A stretch of DNA of 64,000 bases from Streptomyces sp. A1136 (GTDB lineage: Bacteria; Actinomycetota; Actinomycetes; Streptomycetales; Streptomycetaceae), in assembly GCF_004795055.1 (NCBI RefSeq), contig NZ_SSBJ01000025.1, positions 56,181 through 120,180 on the forward strand, written 5' to 3'. Position numbers and translations under genes: made by a program. The notes under the pieces are model-generated. The model was not told the origin of the DNA and ran no database searches. It saw only the letters and a list, made by a program, of their open reading frames with translations. Below, one piece after another: positions 34,253 through 42,698 of the stretch; positions within the stretch are counted from its first letter, which is position 1; each line of letters opens with the position of its first letter.

Positions 34253-35014
34253 ATGAACGCACCTGGGAAGAAGATCGCTGTGGTGACCGGGGCCGGCTCC
34301 GGCATCGGCCGCTCCGTCGCCCTCGCCCTGGCGGGCGCGGGCTGGTCGGTGGCCGTGGCCGGGCGCCGTCCGCGGCCCCTGGAGGAGACCGCCGAGGCGG
34401 CGGGGAACGACGCCGACGTGCTGTGCGTACCGGCGGACGTGAGCGACCCGGACGAGGTGAACGCCCTCTTCGGGGCCGTCCGCGCCCGGTACGGGCGGCT
34501 CGACCTGCTCTTCAACAACGCCGGCACCTTCGGCCCGGGCGGCGTAGCGCTGGAGGACATCACGTACGAGGCTTGGCGCTCGGTCGTGGACGTCAACCTG
34601 ACCGGCTCCTTCCTCTGCGCTCAGGCCGCGTTCCGCCTGATGAAGGCGCAGGACCCGCAGGGCGGCCGGATCATCAACAACGGCTCCATCTCGGCGCACG
34701 TGCCGCGCCCCAACTCCGTCGCCTACACCGCGACCAAGCACGCGATGACGGGCCTGACGAAGTCCCTGTCGCTGGACGGGCGCCCGTACCGGATCGCGTG
34801 CGGGCAGATCGACATCGGCAACGCGGCGACCGAGATGACGGAGCGGATGCGTAGCGGCATCCTCCAGGCCAACGGGCAGCTGGCCGTGGAGCCGGTGATG
34901 GACGCCGCCGACGTCGCGCGCACGGTGGTGCACATGGCGGAGCTGCCGCTGGAGGCGAACGTGCAGTTCGCGACGGTGATGGCGACGGCCATGCCGTACA
35001 TCGGGCGGGGCTGA
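34253..35014 (+). CDS. Short-chain dehydrogenase/reductase
   Basis: A 253-residue classical SDR. TGAGSGIG at residues 12-19 binds NAD(P), NNAG follows near residue 90, and the catalytic Ser (NNGSISAHVP) and YTATK near residue 157 are in place. Arg residues after strand 2 (GRRPRP) suggest NADP. TACTCT at 34239-34244, 8 nt before the ATG, could drive a leaderless message. It is followed 44 bp downstream by a PhzF gene and may be co-transcribed. Substrate unknown. Confidence 0.88.
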   Translation: MNAPGKKIAVVTGAGSGIGRSVALALAGAGWSVAVAGRRPRPLEETAEAAGNDADVLCVPADVSDPDEVNALFGAVRARYGRLDLLFNNAGTFGPGGVALEDITYEAWRSVVDVNLTGSFLCAQAAFRLMKAQDPQGGRIINNGSISAHVPRPNSVAYTATKHAMTGLTKSLSLDGRPYRIACGQIDIGNAATEMTERMRSGILQANGQLAVEPVMDAADVARTVVHMAELPLEANVQFATVMATAMPYIGRG

Positions 35015-35058
35015 GCGGCCCGGGAATGACGGCCGGTGCCTTGGGAGTTGGGCTGATC

Positions 35059-35934
35059 ATGACTGATACGACGGCACCGACCCCGGTCCTGCGCTACACC
35101 GCCTTCTCCACCGACCCGGCCGGCGGCAATCCCGCCGGGGTCGTGCTCGACGCGAGCGCGCTGGACGACGCGGCGATGCTCGCGATCGCCGCGGAGCTGG
35201 GCTACAGCGAGACCGCGTTCCTGACGGCCCCGCCCCGGGACCTGGACGCCGAGCCCGGACGGGGCTTCACCCTGCGGTTCTTCAGCCCGAAGGCGGAGGT
35301 CTCCTTCTGCGGGCACGCCACCGTCGCCACCGCCGTGGCGCTGGGCGAGCGGATCGGTCCGGGCGAACTCGTCTTCGCGACCCCCGCGGGGAGGGTACCG
35401 GTCTCGGTGACGGAGGCCGACGGGGGCCTGCGGGCCGTCCTGACCAGCGTCGAGCCGCACACGGAGGCCGTCTCCCCCGAGGACCTCGCGCAGGCGCTGG
35501 CCGCCCTGGACTGGCCGGCCGGCGACCTCGACCCGGCCTTCCCGCCGCGGATCGCCTATGCCGGGGCGCGCCACCTCGTGCTCGGCGCCGCCACCCGTGC
35601 CCGCCTCGCCGACCTGGACTACGACTTCGACCGGCTGGAGGCGCTGATGCGCCGCCTGGACCTCACCACGGTCCAACTGGTGCACCGGGAGGGCCCGGAG
35701 CTGTTCCACGTACGGGACCCGTTCCCGGTCGGCGGCGTCGTCGAGGACCCCGCCACCGGTGCGGCGGCCGCCGCGTTCGGGGCGTACGCCCGCGAGCTCG
35801 GGCTCGTCCCGGACGCCGCCACGCTGACGCTGCGCCAGGGCGAGGACATGGGCCGGCCCGGGGTGCTGACGGTGGAGCTGCGGCCGGGCGACGCCCGGGT
35901 CCGGGTGGGCGGCGCCGCGGTGGCCCTCGCGTGA
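35059..35934 (+). CDS. PhzF family protein (second copy)
   Basis: A 291-residue full-length PhzF homologue: RYTAFSTDPAGGNPAGVV, GYSETAFL with the conserved Glu, SFCGHATVATAVAL, and VEDPATGAAAAAFGAYA. It shares only family-level motifs with the shorter copy at 24862, so the two are paralogues rather than a recent duplication. It follows the SDR gene and precedes a GNAT gene on the same strand, probably one transcription unit. Function beyond family not known. Confidence 0.88.
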   Translation: MTDTTAPTPVLRYTAFSTDPAGGNPAGVVLDASALDDAAMLAIAAELGYSETAFLTAPPRDLDAEPGRGFTLRFFSPKAEVSFCGHATVATAVALGERIGPGELVFATPAGRVPVSVTEADGGLRAVLTSVEPHTEAVSPEDLAQALAALDWPAGDLDPAFPPRIAYAGARHLVLGAATRARLADLDYDFDRLEALMRRLDLTTVQLVHREGPELFHVRDPFPVGGVVEDPATGAAAAAFGAYARELGLVPDAATLTLRQGEDMGRPGVLTVELRPGDARVRVGGAAVALA

Positions 35935-35964
35935 CGGGCGCGGCCGGGTGAGGGGCCCTACCGC

Positions 35965-36540
35965 GTGATCGGCGTGTGCGAGGTGCTCCCGTACGAGGTG
36001 CTCCCGGCCGGGCTCGCCGCGCAGGTGGAGGCGCTGGAGGCGGCGGCCTGGCCCGGCGCGGGGTCGGGCCACGACCCGGCTCTGGCCCCGCGCACGGTGC
36101 TGCTGCGGGAAGGGGCCGGGCAGGGGGCGGTGGCGGCCTGCCTGACGCTGTTGCACAAGGAGATCCGGCTCGGCGGCGCCACCTACCGCGCGGCCGGGCT
36201 CAGCTCGGTGGTGACCCGGCCGGACCTGCGCGGGCGGGGCCTAGGGAGGCGTCTGGTGACGGCGGCACGCGAGGTGTTGGCCGCCGACCCCGGCGTGGAC
36301 CTGGCCCTGTTCAGCTGCGACCGGGAGCTGACCCCGTTCTACGAGGCGGCCGGCTTCGAACGCCTGCCCGGCACGGTCCTGCTCGGCGGCACCCCGGACG
36401 ATCCGCTGCCCAGCGACCGGCCGGGCTTCGACAAGTCCGTCCTGGCGGCCTTCCTCACCCCGCACGCGGCGGCCGCCCGCGCGTTGTTCACGGGCGCCCG
36501 GGTCCCGCTGTACCCGGGGACGACCGACCGCCTGTGGTAG
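35965..36540 (+). CDS. GNAT family N-acetyltransferase
   Basis: A 191-residue acetyltransferase with the acetyl-CoA-binding motif A, RPDLRGRGLGRRLVTAAREV, near residue 90, and a terminal FYEAAGFERLPGT typical of the fold. It resembles aminoglycoside 2'-N-acetyltransferase-like GNATs in layout, but substrate cannot be inferred. GTG start 35965, 30 bp after the PhzF stop. Confidence 0.8.
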   Translation: MIGVCEVLPYEVLPAGLAAQVEALEAAAWPGAGSGHDPALAPRTVLLREGAGQGAVAACLTLLHKEIRLGGATYRAAGLSSVVTRPDLRGRGLGRRLVTAAREVLAADPGVDLALFSCDRELTPFYEAAGFERLPGTVLLGGTPDDPLPSDRPGFDKSVLAAFLTPHAAAARALFTGARVPLYPGTTDRLW

Positions 36541-36579
36541 CGCGGGCCCGGGTCGGCCGGCCGGGCTGCGGCATCCGGT

Positions 36580-37380
36580 TCAGTGGATCTGTGTCACCAC
36601 GACGTCCAGCGCCCACGCCTTCGCCGGCTTGCCCGGCTCCCGCGCCTCCACCACGTACCCCAGCTCCCGCAGCGCCTCCACCAGCTCCGCGGGGCTGCCC
36701 GGGACGGCGCCCGCCAGCAGCAGGTCCCGGACCAGTCGGCCCTTCGTCGCCTTGTTGAAGTGGCTCACCACCGAGCGCTTCTCCACCCCGTCGACCATCT
36801 GGGAGTGCAGCACCCGCACGGTCGCGGTGCGCCCGGCGAGCTCGCCCTTCGGCTTCCAGGCGGACGCGTACGCGGAAGAGCGCAGGTCCAGGACGAGACC
36901 GTCCCCGGCCGCCTCGGGCATGACCTCCGCCATCGGCGCCCGCCAGTACGCCCCCAGGGCGCCCAGGCCCGGCAGTTTGACGCCCATCGAGCACCGGTAG
37001 GAGGGGATCGCGTCCGTGATCCGCACCGCGCCCCACAGCCCGGAGAACACCAGCAGCGACCGCTCGGCCGTCGCCCGCGCGGCGTCGGGGAGGCCGGCCA
37101 GGTCGAGGGCGTCGTACAGGACCCCGGTGTAGATCTCCCCGGCGGGCCGCGCGACCGCCGACCGCAGCGCGGCGTTCTTGGCGACCTCGCCGCGCAGGCC
37201 CTCGCTCAGGCCCAGCACCTCGCGTGCCTTCGGCTCGTCGCCCGCGCACAGCTCGACCAGCTCGTCCAGCACGGCCGCCCGCGCCCCGGCCAGACCCGGC
37301 AAGGACAGCGCCCCCGGGTCCAGCGGTGCGCCGGAGCCCCCGGCGGCCTTTCCCTCGGAGGGCGGCAGCAGCACGAGCAC
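36580..37380 (-). CDS. yaaA: YaaA family peroxide-stress protein
   Basis: A 266-residue DUF328/YaaA protein beginning VLVLLPPSEGKAAGG, the diagnostic motif. Other family segments are YTGVLYDALDL, LLVFSGLWGAVR and VVSHFNKATKGRLVRDLL, the last part of its DNA-binding cavity. In E. coli YaaA limits free iron and DNA damage during peroxide stress. GTG 37380 is chosen because AAGGAG precedes it with normal spacing on the minus strand. Confidence 0.88.
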   Translation of the reverse strand: MLVLLPPSEGKAAGGSGAPLDPGALSLPGLAGARAAVLDELVELCAGDEPKAREVLGLSEGLRGEVAKNAALRSAVARPAGEIYTGVLYDALDLAGLPDAARATAERSLLVFSGLWGAVRITDAIPSYRCSMGVKLPGLGALGAYWRAPMAEVMPEAAGDGLVLDLRSSAYASAWKPKGELAGRTATVRVLHSQMVDGVEKRSVVSHFNKATKGRLVRDLLLAGAVPGSPAELVEALRELGYVVEAREPGKPAKAWALDVVVTQIH

Positions 37381-37585
37381 GGTGGTTCTCCTTCGGTACG
37401 GCACGGCGCGGGGGTGCGGCCCCCGGCGCCCAGCGTAGACGGCGTGCCGGAAGCGGCTCGACGCGTCCACACCATGGGCTCGACGACGGCCGGCGGCGGA
37501 CGCGGGGCGAGGGAGCCGCAGCGGACGCGGGGCCGGGGGCGGGGCCGCGCGGCGGGCTCGACGGGCAGCCCGGCCCCGTCCCCCC

Positions 37586-37591
37586 TAGGCT
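37586..37591 (+). promoter_or_regulatory. -10 element for leaderless transcription of the RNase II-family gene
   Basis: TAGGCT is followed by 6 nt and the ATG at 37598, without a ribosome site. Confidence 0.5.
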
Positions 37592-37597
37592 CGGTCC

Positions 37598-39040
37598 ATG
37601 CCACGCCGTCATCTGCACATGACCGGCGCAGACGGGGCTGCTCTGCGGACCGCGCTGCGCGAACTGCGGACCAGGCTGGACGTGCCGGCGCAGTTCCCCA
37701 CCGCCGTGCTCGCCGAGGCCGAACAGGCCGCCGCGCACCCCCGCCTCCCCTCGACCGACGTCACCGGCATCCCCTTCTTCACCCTCGACCCGCCCGAATC
37801 CGTCGACCTCGACCAGGCCATGCACCTGGCGAAACGTCCCTCCGGCGGCTACCGCGTGCACTACGCGATCGCCGACGTCGCCGCCTTCGTCACTCCCGGC
37901 GGAGCCCTCGACGCCGAAGCGCACCGGCGGGTCACCACGCTCTACTTCCCCGACGAGAAGGTCCCGCTGCATCCGGTCGCGCTCTCGGAGGGCGCGGCCA
38001 GCCTGCTGCCCGACCGGACCCGCCCCGCGCTCGTGTGGCGGCTCGACCTGGACTCCGACGGCCGGGTGGAGACCGCCGAGGTACGCCGGGCCCTGGTCCG
38101 CAGCCGGGCCAAGCTCGACTACGCCGGCGTCCAGGAGGCCATCGACTCCGGCACGGCCGAGGAGCCGGTGGCCCTGCTCAAGGTCATCGGGACGCTCCGC
38201 GAGACCCTGGAGGCGGAGCGCGGCGGCATCTCGCTGGGCGTGCCCGAGCAGGAGGTCGTCGAGCAGGACGGCTCGTACTCCCTCACCTACCGGGCCCCGC
38301 TCCCCGCGGACGGCTGGAACGCCCAGATCTCCCTGATGACGGGCATGGCCGCCGCGGACCTCATGCTCGCCGCCGGGTCCGGGATCCTGCGCACCCTCCC
38401 CAGCGCCCCCGACGGCGCGGTGGGCCGGCTCCGGCGCGCGGCGAAGGCCCTGCGGATCGACTGGCCCCACCACGTCCCGTACGCGGAGCTGGTCCGCTCG
38501 CTCGACCCGCGCCGGCCCGACCACGCCGCCTTCCTCCAGGAGTGCACGACCCTGCTGCGCGGCGCCGGGTACACGTCCTTCACCGGCGGGCAGACCCCCG
38601 ATCCGCTCCTGCACGCCGCCGTGGCCGCGCCGTACGCGCACTGCACCGCACCGCTGCGCCGGCTGGTCGACCGGTACGCCGGCGAGCTGTGCCTGGCGGC
38701 CTCCGCCGGGGTCGAGCCGCCGCAGTGGGCCGTGGGCGCGCTGGGGACGCTGCCGCACGAGATGGAGGAGGGCACCCGGCGGGCCAACGCGGCCGAGCGG
38801 GAGTGCGTGGACCTGGTGGAGGCGGCCCTGCTCAAGGACCGGGTCGGCGAGACCTTCGAGGCGACGGTGATCGACATCAAGGATCACGAGCCGGGGGTCG
38901 GCACGGTCCACCTGGAGGACCCGGCGGTGGTCGGCCGCGTCGAGTCCCCGACGGCGGAGCTGCCGCTGGGCGAACGCATCCGGGTCCGCCTGACCCGGGC
39001 CGACCCCGGCACGGCGAAGATCCTCTTCACCCCCGCCTAG
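37598..39040 (+). CDS. RNB-domain (RNase II/R family) exoribonuclease
   Basis: A 480-residue protein consisting mainly of an RNB catalytic domain. The metal site is in DPPESVDLDQAMHL near residue 68, with HYAIADVAAFV and LPDRTRPALVW following; YAHCTAPLRRLVDRY is the hallmark of the 3' end of the RNB domain. The family degrades RNA 3' to 5'. It lacks the N-terminal cold-shock domains of full RNase R, and the C-terminal S1-like region is short, as in the compact actinobacterial form. It lies just upstream of rnpB. Confidence 0.9.
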   Translation: MPRRHLHMTGADGAALRTALRELRTRLDVPAQFPTAVLAEAEQAAAHPRLPSTDVTGIPFFTLDPPESVDLDQAMHLAKRPSGGYRVHYAIADVAAFVTPGGALDAEAHRRVTTLYFPDEKVPLHPVALSEGAASLLPDRTRPALVWRLDLDSDGRVETAEVRRALVRSRAKLDYAGVQEAIDSGTAEEPVALLKVIGTLRETLEAERGGISLGVPEQEVVEQDGSYSLTYRAPLPADGWNAQISLMTGMAAADLMLAAGSGILRTLPSAPDGAVGRLRRAAKALRIDWPHHVPYAELVRSLDPRRPDHAAFLQECTTLLRGAGYTSFTGGQTPDPLLHAAVAAPYAHCTAPLRRLVDRYAGELCLAASAGVEPPQWAVGALGTLPHEMEEGTRRANAAERECVDLVEAALLKDRVGETFEATVIDIKDHEPGVGTVHLEDPAVVGRVESPTAELPLGERIRVRLTRADPGTAKILFTPA

Positions 39041-39145
39041 GGACGACCGCGCGAGGACGCCCCCGCTCGGGGAGGACCGCGCGAGGTCCCGTCCCCGCGC
39101 ACGCGCTCAGGTCAAGCCGCGACGGCACAGCCGGTAGCATGGTCG

Positions 39146-39563
39146 ACACGACAGACGAGTCGGCCGGACGGCCGCGTCGGGACCTCCGGGTCCCGCCGAG
39201 GAACGTCCGGGCTCCACAGGGCAGGGTGGTGGGTAACGCCCACCCGGGGTGACCCGCGGGACAGTGCCACAGAAAACAGACCGCCGGGGGCTTCGGCCCT
39301 CGGTAAGGGTGAAACGGTGGTGTAAGAGACCACCAGCGCCTGAGGTGACTCAGGCGGCTAGGTAAACCCCACCCGGAGCAAGGTCAAGAGGGGTCGTTCT
39401 CGGACGACCCTGCGCGAGCGTTCGAGGGCTGCCCGCCCGAGTTCGCGGGTAGACCGCACGAGGCCGGTGGCAACGCCGGTCCTAGATGGATGGCCGTCTC
39501 CCCGGCGACCGCGAGGTCTCCGGGCGACAGAACCCGGCGTACAGGCCGGCTCGTCTGTCCTCA
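39146..39563 (+). ncRNA. rnpB: RNase P RNA, bacterial class A
   Basis: The catalytic RNA of RNase P, which matures tRNA 5' ends. Conserved core elements are visible: GAGGAACGTCCGGGCTCC (39198-39215), ACAGAAAACAGACC (39270-39283), GGTAAGGGTGAAAC near 39304, GTAAGAGACCACCAG near 39324, GGTAAACCCC near 39360, AGATGGATGG (39484-39493) and ACAGAACCCGGC from 39527. Helix P1 pairs 39151-39165 with 39544-39558 (one T-G pair). Ends are estimated from P1 and may shift by a few bases. A terminator follows at once. Confidence 0.95.
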
Positions 39564-39569
39564 CGCCGA

Positions 39570-39608
39570 CGTCGAAGCCCCCGCCACACCGTGGCGGGGG
39601 CTTCGACG
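39570..39608. terminator. Terminator of rnpB and the convergent RNase H fusion gene
   Basis: A perfect 18-bp stem (39570-39587 with 39591-39608) with a 3-nt loop. Confidence 0.9.
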
Positions 39609-39616
39609 CGTAGGCG

Positions 39617-40915
39617 CTAGCGCAGGTGCGAGGTGTCGTTCAGGAGGCGGACCGAGGCGTTGCCGTCGGCGTAGTAGGCCACCGCCGAGAGGGAGGCGGC
39701 CGACAGTTCCATCTTGAACAGGGACTCCGGGGGCGCGCCGAGCGCGAGGCGCACCAGCGTCTTGACCGGGGTCACGTGCGTGACCAGCAGCACCGTACGG
39801 CCCGCGTAGGCGTCCAGCAGGCGGTCGCGGGCGGCGGACACCCGGCGGGTGACGGCGGTGAAGCTCTCGCCGCCGCCCGAGGGGGCCGCCTTCGGGGAGT
39901 CCAGCCACGCCTGGAGGTCGTCCGGGAACCGCTCCCGCACCTCCGCGAAGGTGAGCCCCTCCCAAGCGCCGAAGTCCGTTTCGCGCAGGCCCTCTTCGAC
40001 CACGACAGGCAGTCCCAGCCGATCGGCGACCGCCTGCGCGGTCTCCCGGCAGCGGCGCAACGGGGAGCTGACGACGGCCTCGACGGTGCCCCGCGCGGCG
40101 AGCGCCCCGGCCACGGCGGCGGCCTGACGGCGGCCGGCCGGGGACAGTTCGGGGTCGGTGCCGCCGCTGCCGGAGAAGCGCTTCTGCGGGGTCAGCGCCG
40201 TCTCGCCGTGGCGCAGCAGGACGAAGGTGGCCGGGGTGCCCATGTCGGGACCCCAGCCGGCGGACGGCGGCGGCGCCGTCGTCGTGGGGCCGGGCTCCGG
40301 GAACAGGGTGTCCGCCGCCTGTTCGACCCCAGCGGCGGGCGCCGACGCGACGGAGGAGGACGCGGCGAGCGCCGCGCGGACGGCGGCCGCCCCGGCCGTG
40401 GCGTCGCCGGGAGGGCCCGCGGGCGGCGGGGTCGCCAGGGCGCGTGCCGCCGAGGTGTCCAGGGCGGCGGAGGAAGCGGACGGCTCCCACTGCCGGCCGT
40501 GCCTGCCCGCGTCCATGGCCTCGTTGGCGAGCCGGTCGGCGTGCTTGTTGCGCTCGCGCGGGATCCACTCGTACGTCACCTGCGCACGCGGCAGGATCGT
40601 GGCGGCCTCGCCGGCGAGCGGCTTCATATCCGGGTGCTTGATCTTCCAGCGGCCCGACATCTGCTCGACGACGAGCTTGGAGTCCATGCGTACGAGGACC
40701 TCCGCGTCGGGGGCCAGTTCGCGGGCGGCTTTCAGTCCGGCGATGAGCCCCTTGTACTCGGCGACGTTGTTCGTCGCGACGCCGATGTACTCGGCGCGCT
40801 CGGCCAGCGTCTCGCCGGTGGCCGGGTCGAGGACCACCGCGCCGTAGCCGGCGGGCCCGGGGTTGCCCCGGGACCCGCCGTCCGCCTCCACGACGAACCG
40901 GACGAGCCTTTGCAT
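39617..40915 (-). CDS. Bifunctional RNase H / acid phosphatase (CobC-like) fusion
   Basis: A 432-residue actinobacterial fusion. Residues 1-135 are an RNase HI domain with catalytic Asp12, Glu53 and Asp78 (EADGGSRGNPG, NNVAEYKGL, RMDSKLVVEQMSG). An Ala/Pro-rich linker of about 90 residues follows. From about residue 228 comes a histidine phosphatase with LRHGETALTPQKRFSG and a second His in VTHVTPVKTL. The mycobacterial homologue removes RNA from hybrids and dephosphorylates alpha-ribazole phosphate. Its ATG overlaps the upstream zinc-ribbon stop by one base (TGATG), so the three genes from 42512 form one coupled operon. Confidence 0.92.
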   Translation of the reverse strand: MQRLVRFVVEADGGSRGNPGPAGYGAVVLDPATGETLAERAEYIGVATNNVAEYKGLIAGLKAARELAPDAEVLVRMDSKLVVEQMSGRWKIKHPDMKPLAGEAATILPRAQVTYEWIPRERNKHADRLANEAMDAGRHGRQWEPSASSAALDTSAARALATPPPAGPPGDATAGAAAVRAALAASSSVASAPAAGVEQAADTLFPEPGPTTTAPPPSAGWGPDMGTPATFVLLRHGETALTPQKRFSGSGGTDPELSPAGRRQAAAVAGALAARGTVEAVVSSPLRRCRETAQAVADRLGLPVVVEEGLRETDFGAWEGLTFAEVRERFPDDLQAWLDSPKAAPSGGGESFTAVTRRVSAARDRLLDAYAGRTVLLVTHVTPVKTLVRLALGAPPESLFKMELSAASLSAVAYYADGNASVRLLNDTSHLR

Positions 40916-41658
40916 CAGATGCCCGAGTCCGCCGTACGGACCAGGATGCGACCGCAGTTGTCGTGCCGAACGACCTGGTCGCGGGCGGCGGCCTTGATCT
41001 CGTTGACCTCGGCCATGTCGAGCTCCAGCCGGCAGCCCTCGCAGCGGCGCTGGTACAGGCGCGCGGCGCCGACGCCGCCCTGCTTGACGCGGATCTTCTC
41101 GTACAGGGCCATCAGCGCCTCGGGCATGGAGCCCACGATGACCTCGCGGTCCTTGGCGATGCCCGCCGCCTCGGCGTCGATCTCGGCGGTGGCGGCGTCG
41201 CGGCGCGCGGTGGCGTCCGCGAGCTCGGTCTCCAGGCCGGAGACCCGCTCGGTCAGCTCGGTGACGCGCGCCTGCGCGGCCTCCAGGCGTTCCATGACCT
41301 CCAGGACCACGTCCTCCAGGTCGCCCTGCCGCTTGGCGAGGGAGACGACCTCGCTCTGGAGGTTGGCCAGGTCCCGGGCGGAGACGCCCGTGCCGGAGTC
41401 CAGTCGCGCCTGGTCACGGGCAGCGCGCTGGCGGACCTGGTCGACGTCCTGTTCCGCCTTGGTCTGCTCCCGCGCGGCGTCGCTGGCCTGCGTCTGGGCG
41501 GCGACGAGCAGGTCCCGCTGCTGGGTGAGGTCCTTGGTCAGGGAGTCGACCTCGGCGTGCTCGGGCAGCGACTTGCGCTTGTGGGCGAGCTGAGACAGCC
41601 GGACGTCCAGGGCCTGGACGTCGAGAAGTCGGATCTGGTCGGCGGGCTCGGCGTTCAG
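40915..41658 (-). CDS. Coiled-coil zinc-ribbon protein with probable CTG start
   Basis: A 247-residue protein with a long coiled coil (about residues 25-190, many Glu/Gln/Ala/Arg heptads) and a C-terminal zinc ribbon (RRCEGCRLEL and VRHDNCGRILV). This family (C4-type zinc ribbon, CT398-like) lies upstream of the RNase H fusion in actinobacteria and may act as a nucleic-acid or chaperone-like adaptor; the role is inferred. No ATG, GTG or TTG exists in frame near the conserved N-terminus. A CTG at 41656-41658 has GGAG 7 nt upstream and overlaps the Nif3 stop as CTGA, so it is the best start. Confidence 0.85.
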   Translation of the reverse strand: MNAEPADQIRLLDVQALDVRLSQLAHKRKSLPEHAEVDSLTKDLTQQRDLLVAAQTQASDAAREQTKAEQDVDQVRQRAARDQARLDSGTGVSARDLANLQSEVVSLAKRQGDLEDVVLEVMERLEAAQARVTELTERVSGLETELADATARRDAATAEIDAEAAGIAKDREVIVGSMPEALMALYEKIRVKQGGVGAARLYQRRCEGCRLELDMAEVNEIKAAARDQVVRHDNCGRILVRTADSGI

Positions 41659-42512
41659 TTGGGGGCTCCAGGGTTGGTAGAGGAGGTGACGGACGGCGCG
41701 TGCGCCGTCCAGGGGTCGGTGACGATGCGCGAGACGTGGGTACGCAGACCCCAGCCGTGGCGCTCGGAGATCGCGTCGAGTTGGGTGGCCGCCTGCTCGC
41801 ACCAGGGCCACTCGGTGGCCCAGTGGGCGGCGTCGACCAGCGCGAGGGGGCTCTGTTCGCGGGCCTCGGACGCGGGGTGGTGGCGCAGGTCGGCGGTGAG
41901 GAAGGCGTCCACGCCCGCGGCGCGGACCTGCGCGAACAGGCTGTCCCCGGAGCCGCCGCTGACGGCGACGGTACTGATCCGTGCGTCGGGGTCCCCGGCG
42001 GCGCGGATGCCCTGCGCGGTGTGCGGCAGTCGGGCGGCGGCGCGGGCGGCGAACTCGCGCAGGGTCTCGGGGTGGTCGAGTTCGCAGATCCGGCCGAGGC
42101 CGCGGCGGCCCGCGGGGTCGGTCGGGTCGGGCACGAGGGGGCCGGTGACGCGCAGGTCCAGGGCGCCGGCGAGGGCGTCGGAGACACCGGGGTCGGCGGT
42201 GTCGGCGTTGGTGTGGGCGACGTGCAGCGCGATGTCGTTCTTGATCAGCGTGTGCACGACGCGGCCCTTGAAGGTGCCCGCCTCGACGGTGGTGGTGCCC
42301 CGCAGGTAGAGGGGGTGGTGGGTGACGAGCAGGTCGGCGCCGAGCGTGACGGCTTCGTCGACGACCTCGTGTACGGGGTCGACGGCGAACAGGACCCGGG
42401 TGACTTCGGCGTCGGGGTCACCGCAGACGGTTCCGACGGCATCCCACTGCTCGGCCCGCGCGGGGGGCCAGAGAGCGTCGAGGGCGGCGATGACTTCGCG
42501 GAGACGGGGCAC
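41655..42512 (-). CDS. Nif3-like dinuclear metal centre protein
   Basis: A 285-residue NIF3/YbgI/YqfO family protein. Metal ligands appear in LLVTHHPLYLRG, HVAHTNADTADPG and near the C-terminus in VDAAHWATEWPWCEQ. Homologues form toroidal hexamers with two metals per subunit; some act as GTP cyclohydrolase-like hydrolases, but the physiological role is unclear. The actinobacterial insert domain of longer forms is short here. GTG start 42512; translationally coupled to the next gene by CTGA. Confidence 0.9.
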   Translation of the reverse strand: MPRLREVIAALDALWPPARAEQWDAVGTVCGDPDAEVTRVLFAVDPVHEVVDEAVTLGADLLVTHHPLYLRGTTTVEAGTFKGRVVHTLIKNDIALHVAHTNADTADPGVSDALAGALDLRVTGPLVPDPTDPAGRRGLGRICELDHPETLREFAARAAARLPHTAQGIRAAGDPDARISTVAVSGGSGDSLFAQVRAAGVDAFLTADLRHHPASEAREQSPLALVDAAHWATEWPWCEQAATQLDAISERHGWGLRTHVSRIVTDPWTAHAPSVTSSTNPGAPN

Positions 42513-42698
42513 GGGCCAAGGCTACCGTCCGTGGCGGCCCCGGGTCGCGGCGCCGGCGGACCGGGCGGCCGACAGCACAACCGCCCCCGGCGCCACACGT
42601 GAACCGCCGAGTGGCCACCCGTATGTGTGAAGCGGGGAAGGTCGTGTTGTTCGGCAGGAAGTGCGAAAACTAGCTTCCTCACCGGAGGTGACGCACGG

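Noticed and set aside
39112..39564. Several small open frames on both strands over the rnpB region
   Set aside because: The sequence is RNase P RNA with all core motifs, so these frames are not genes.
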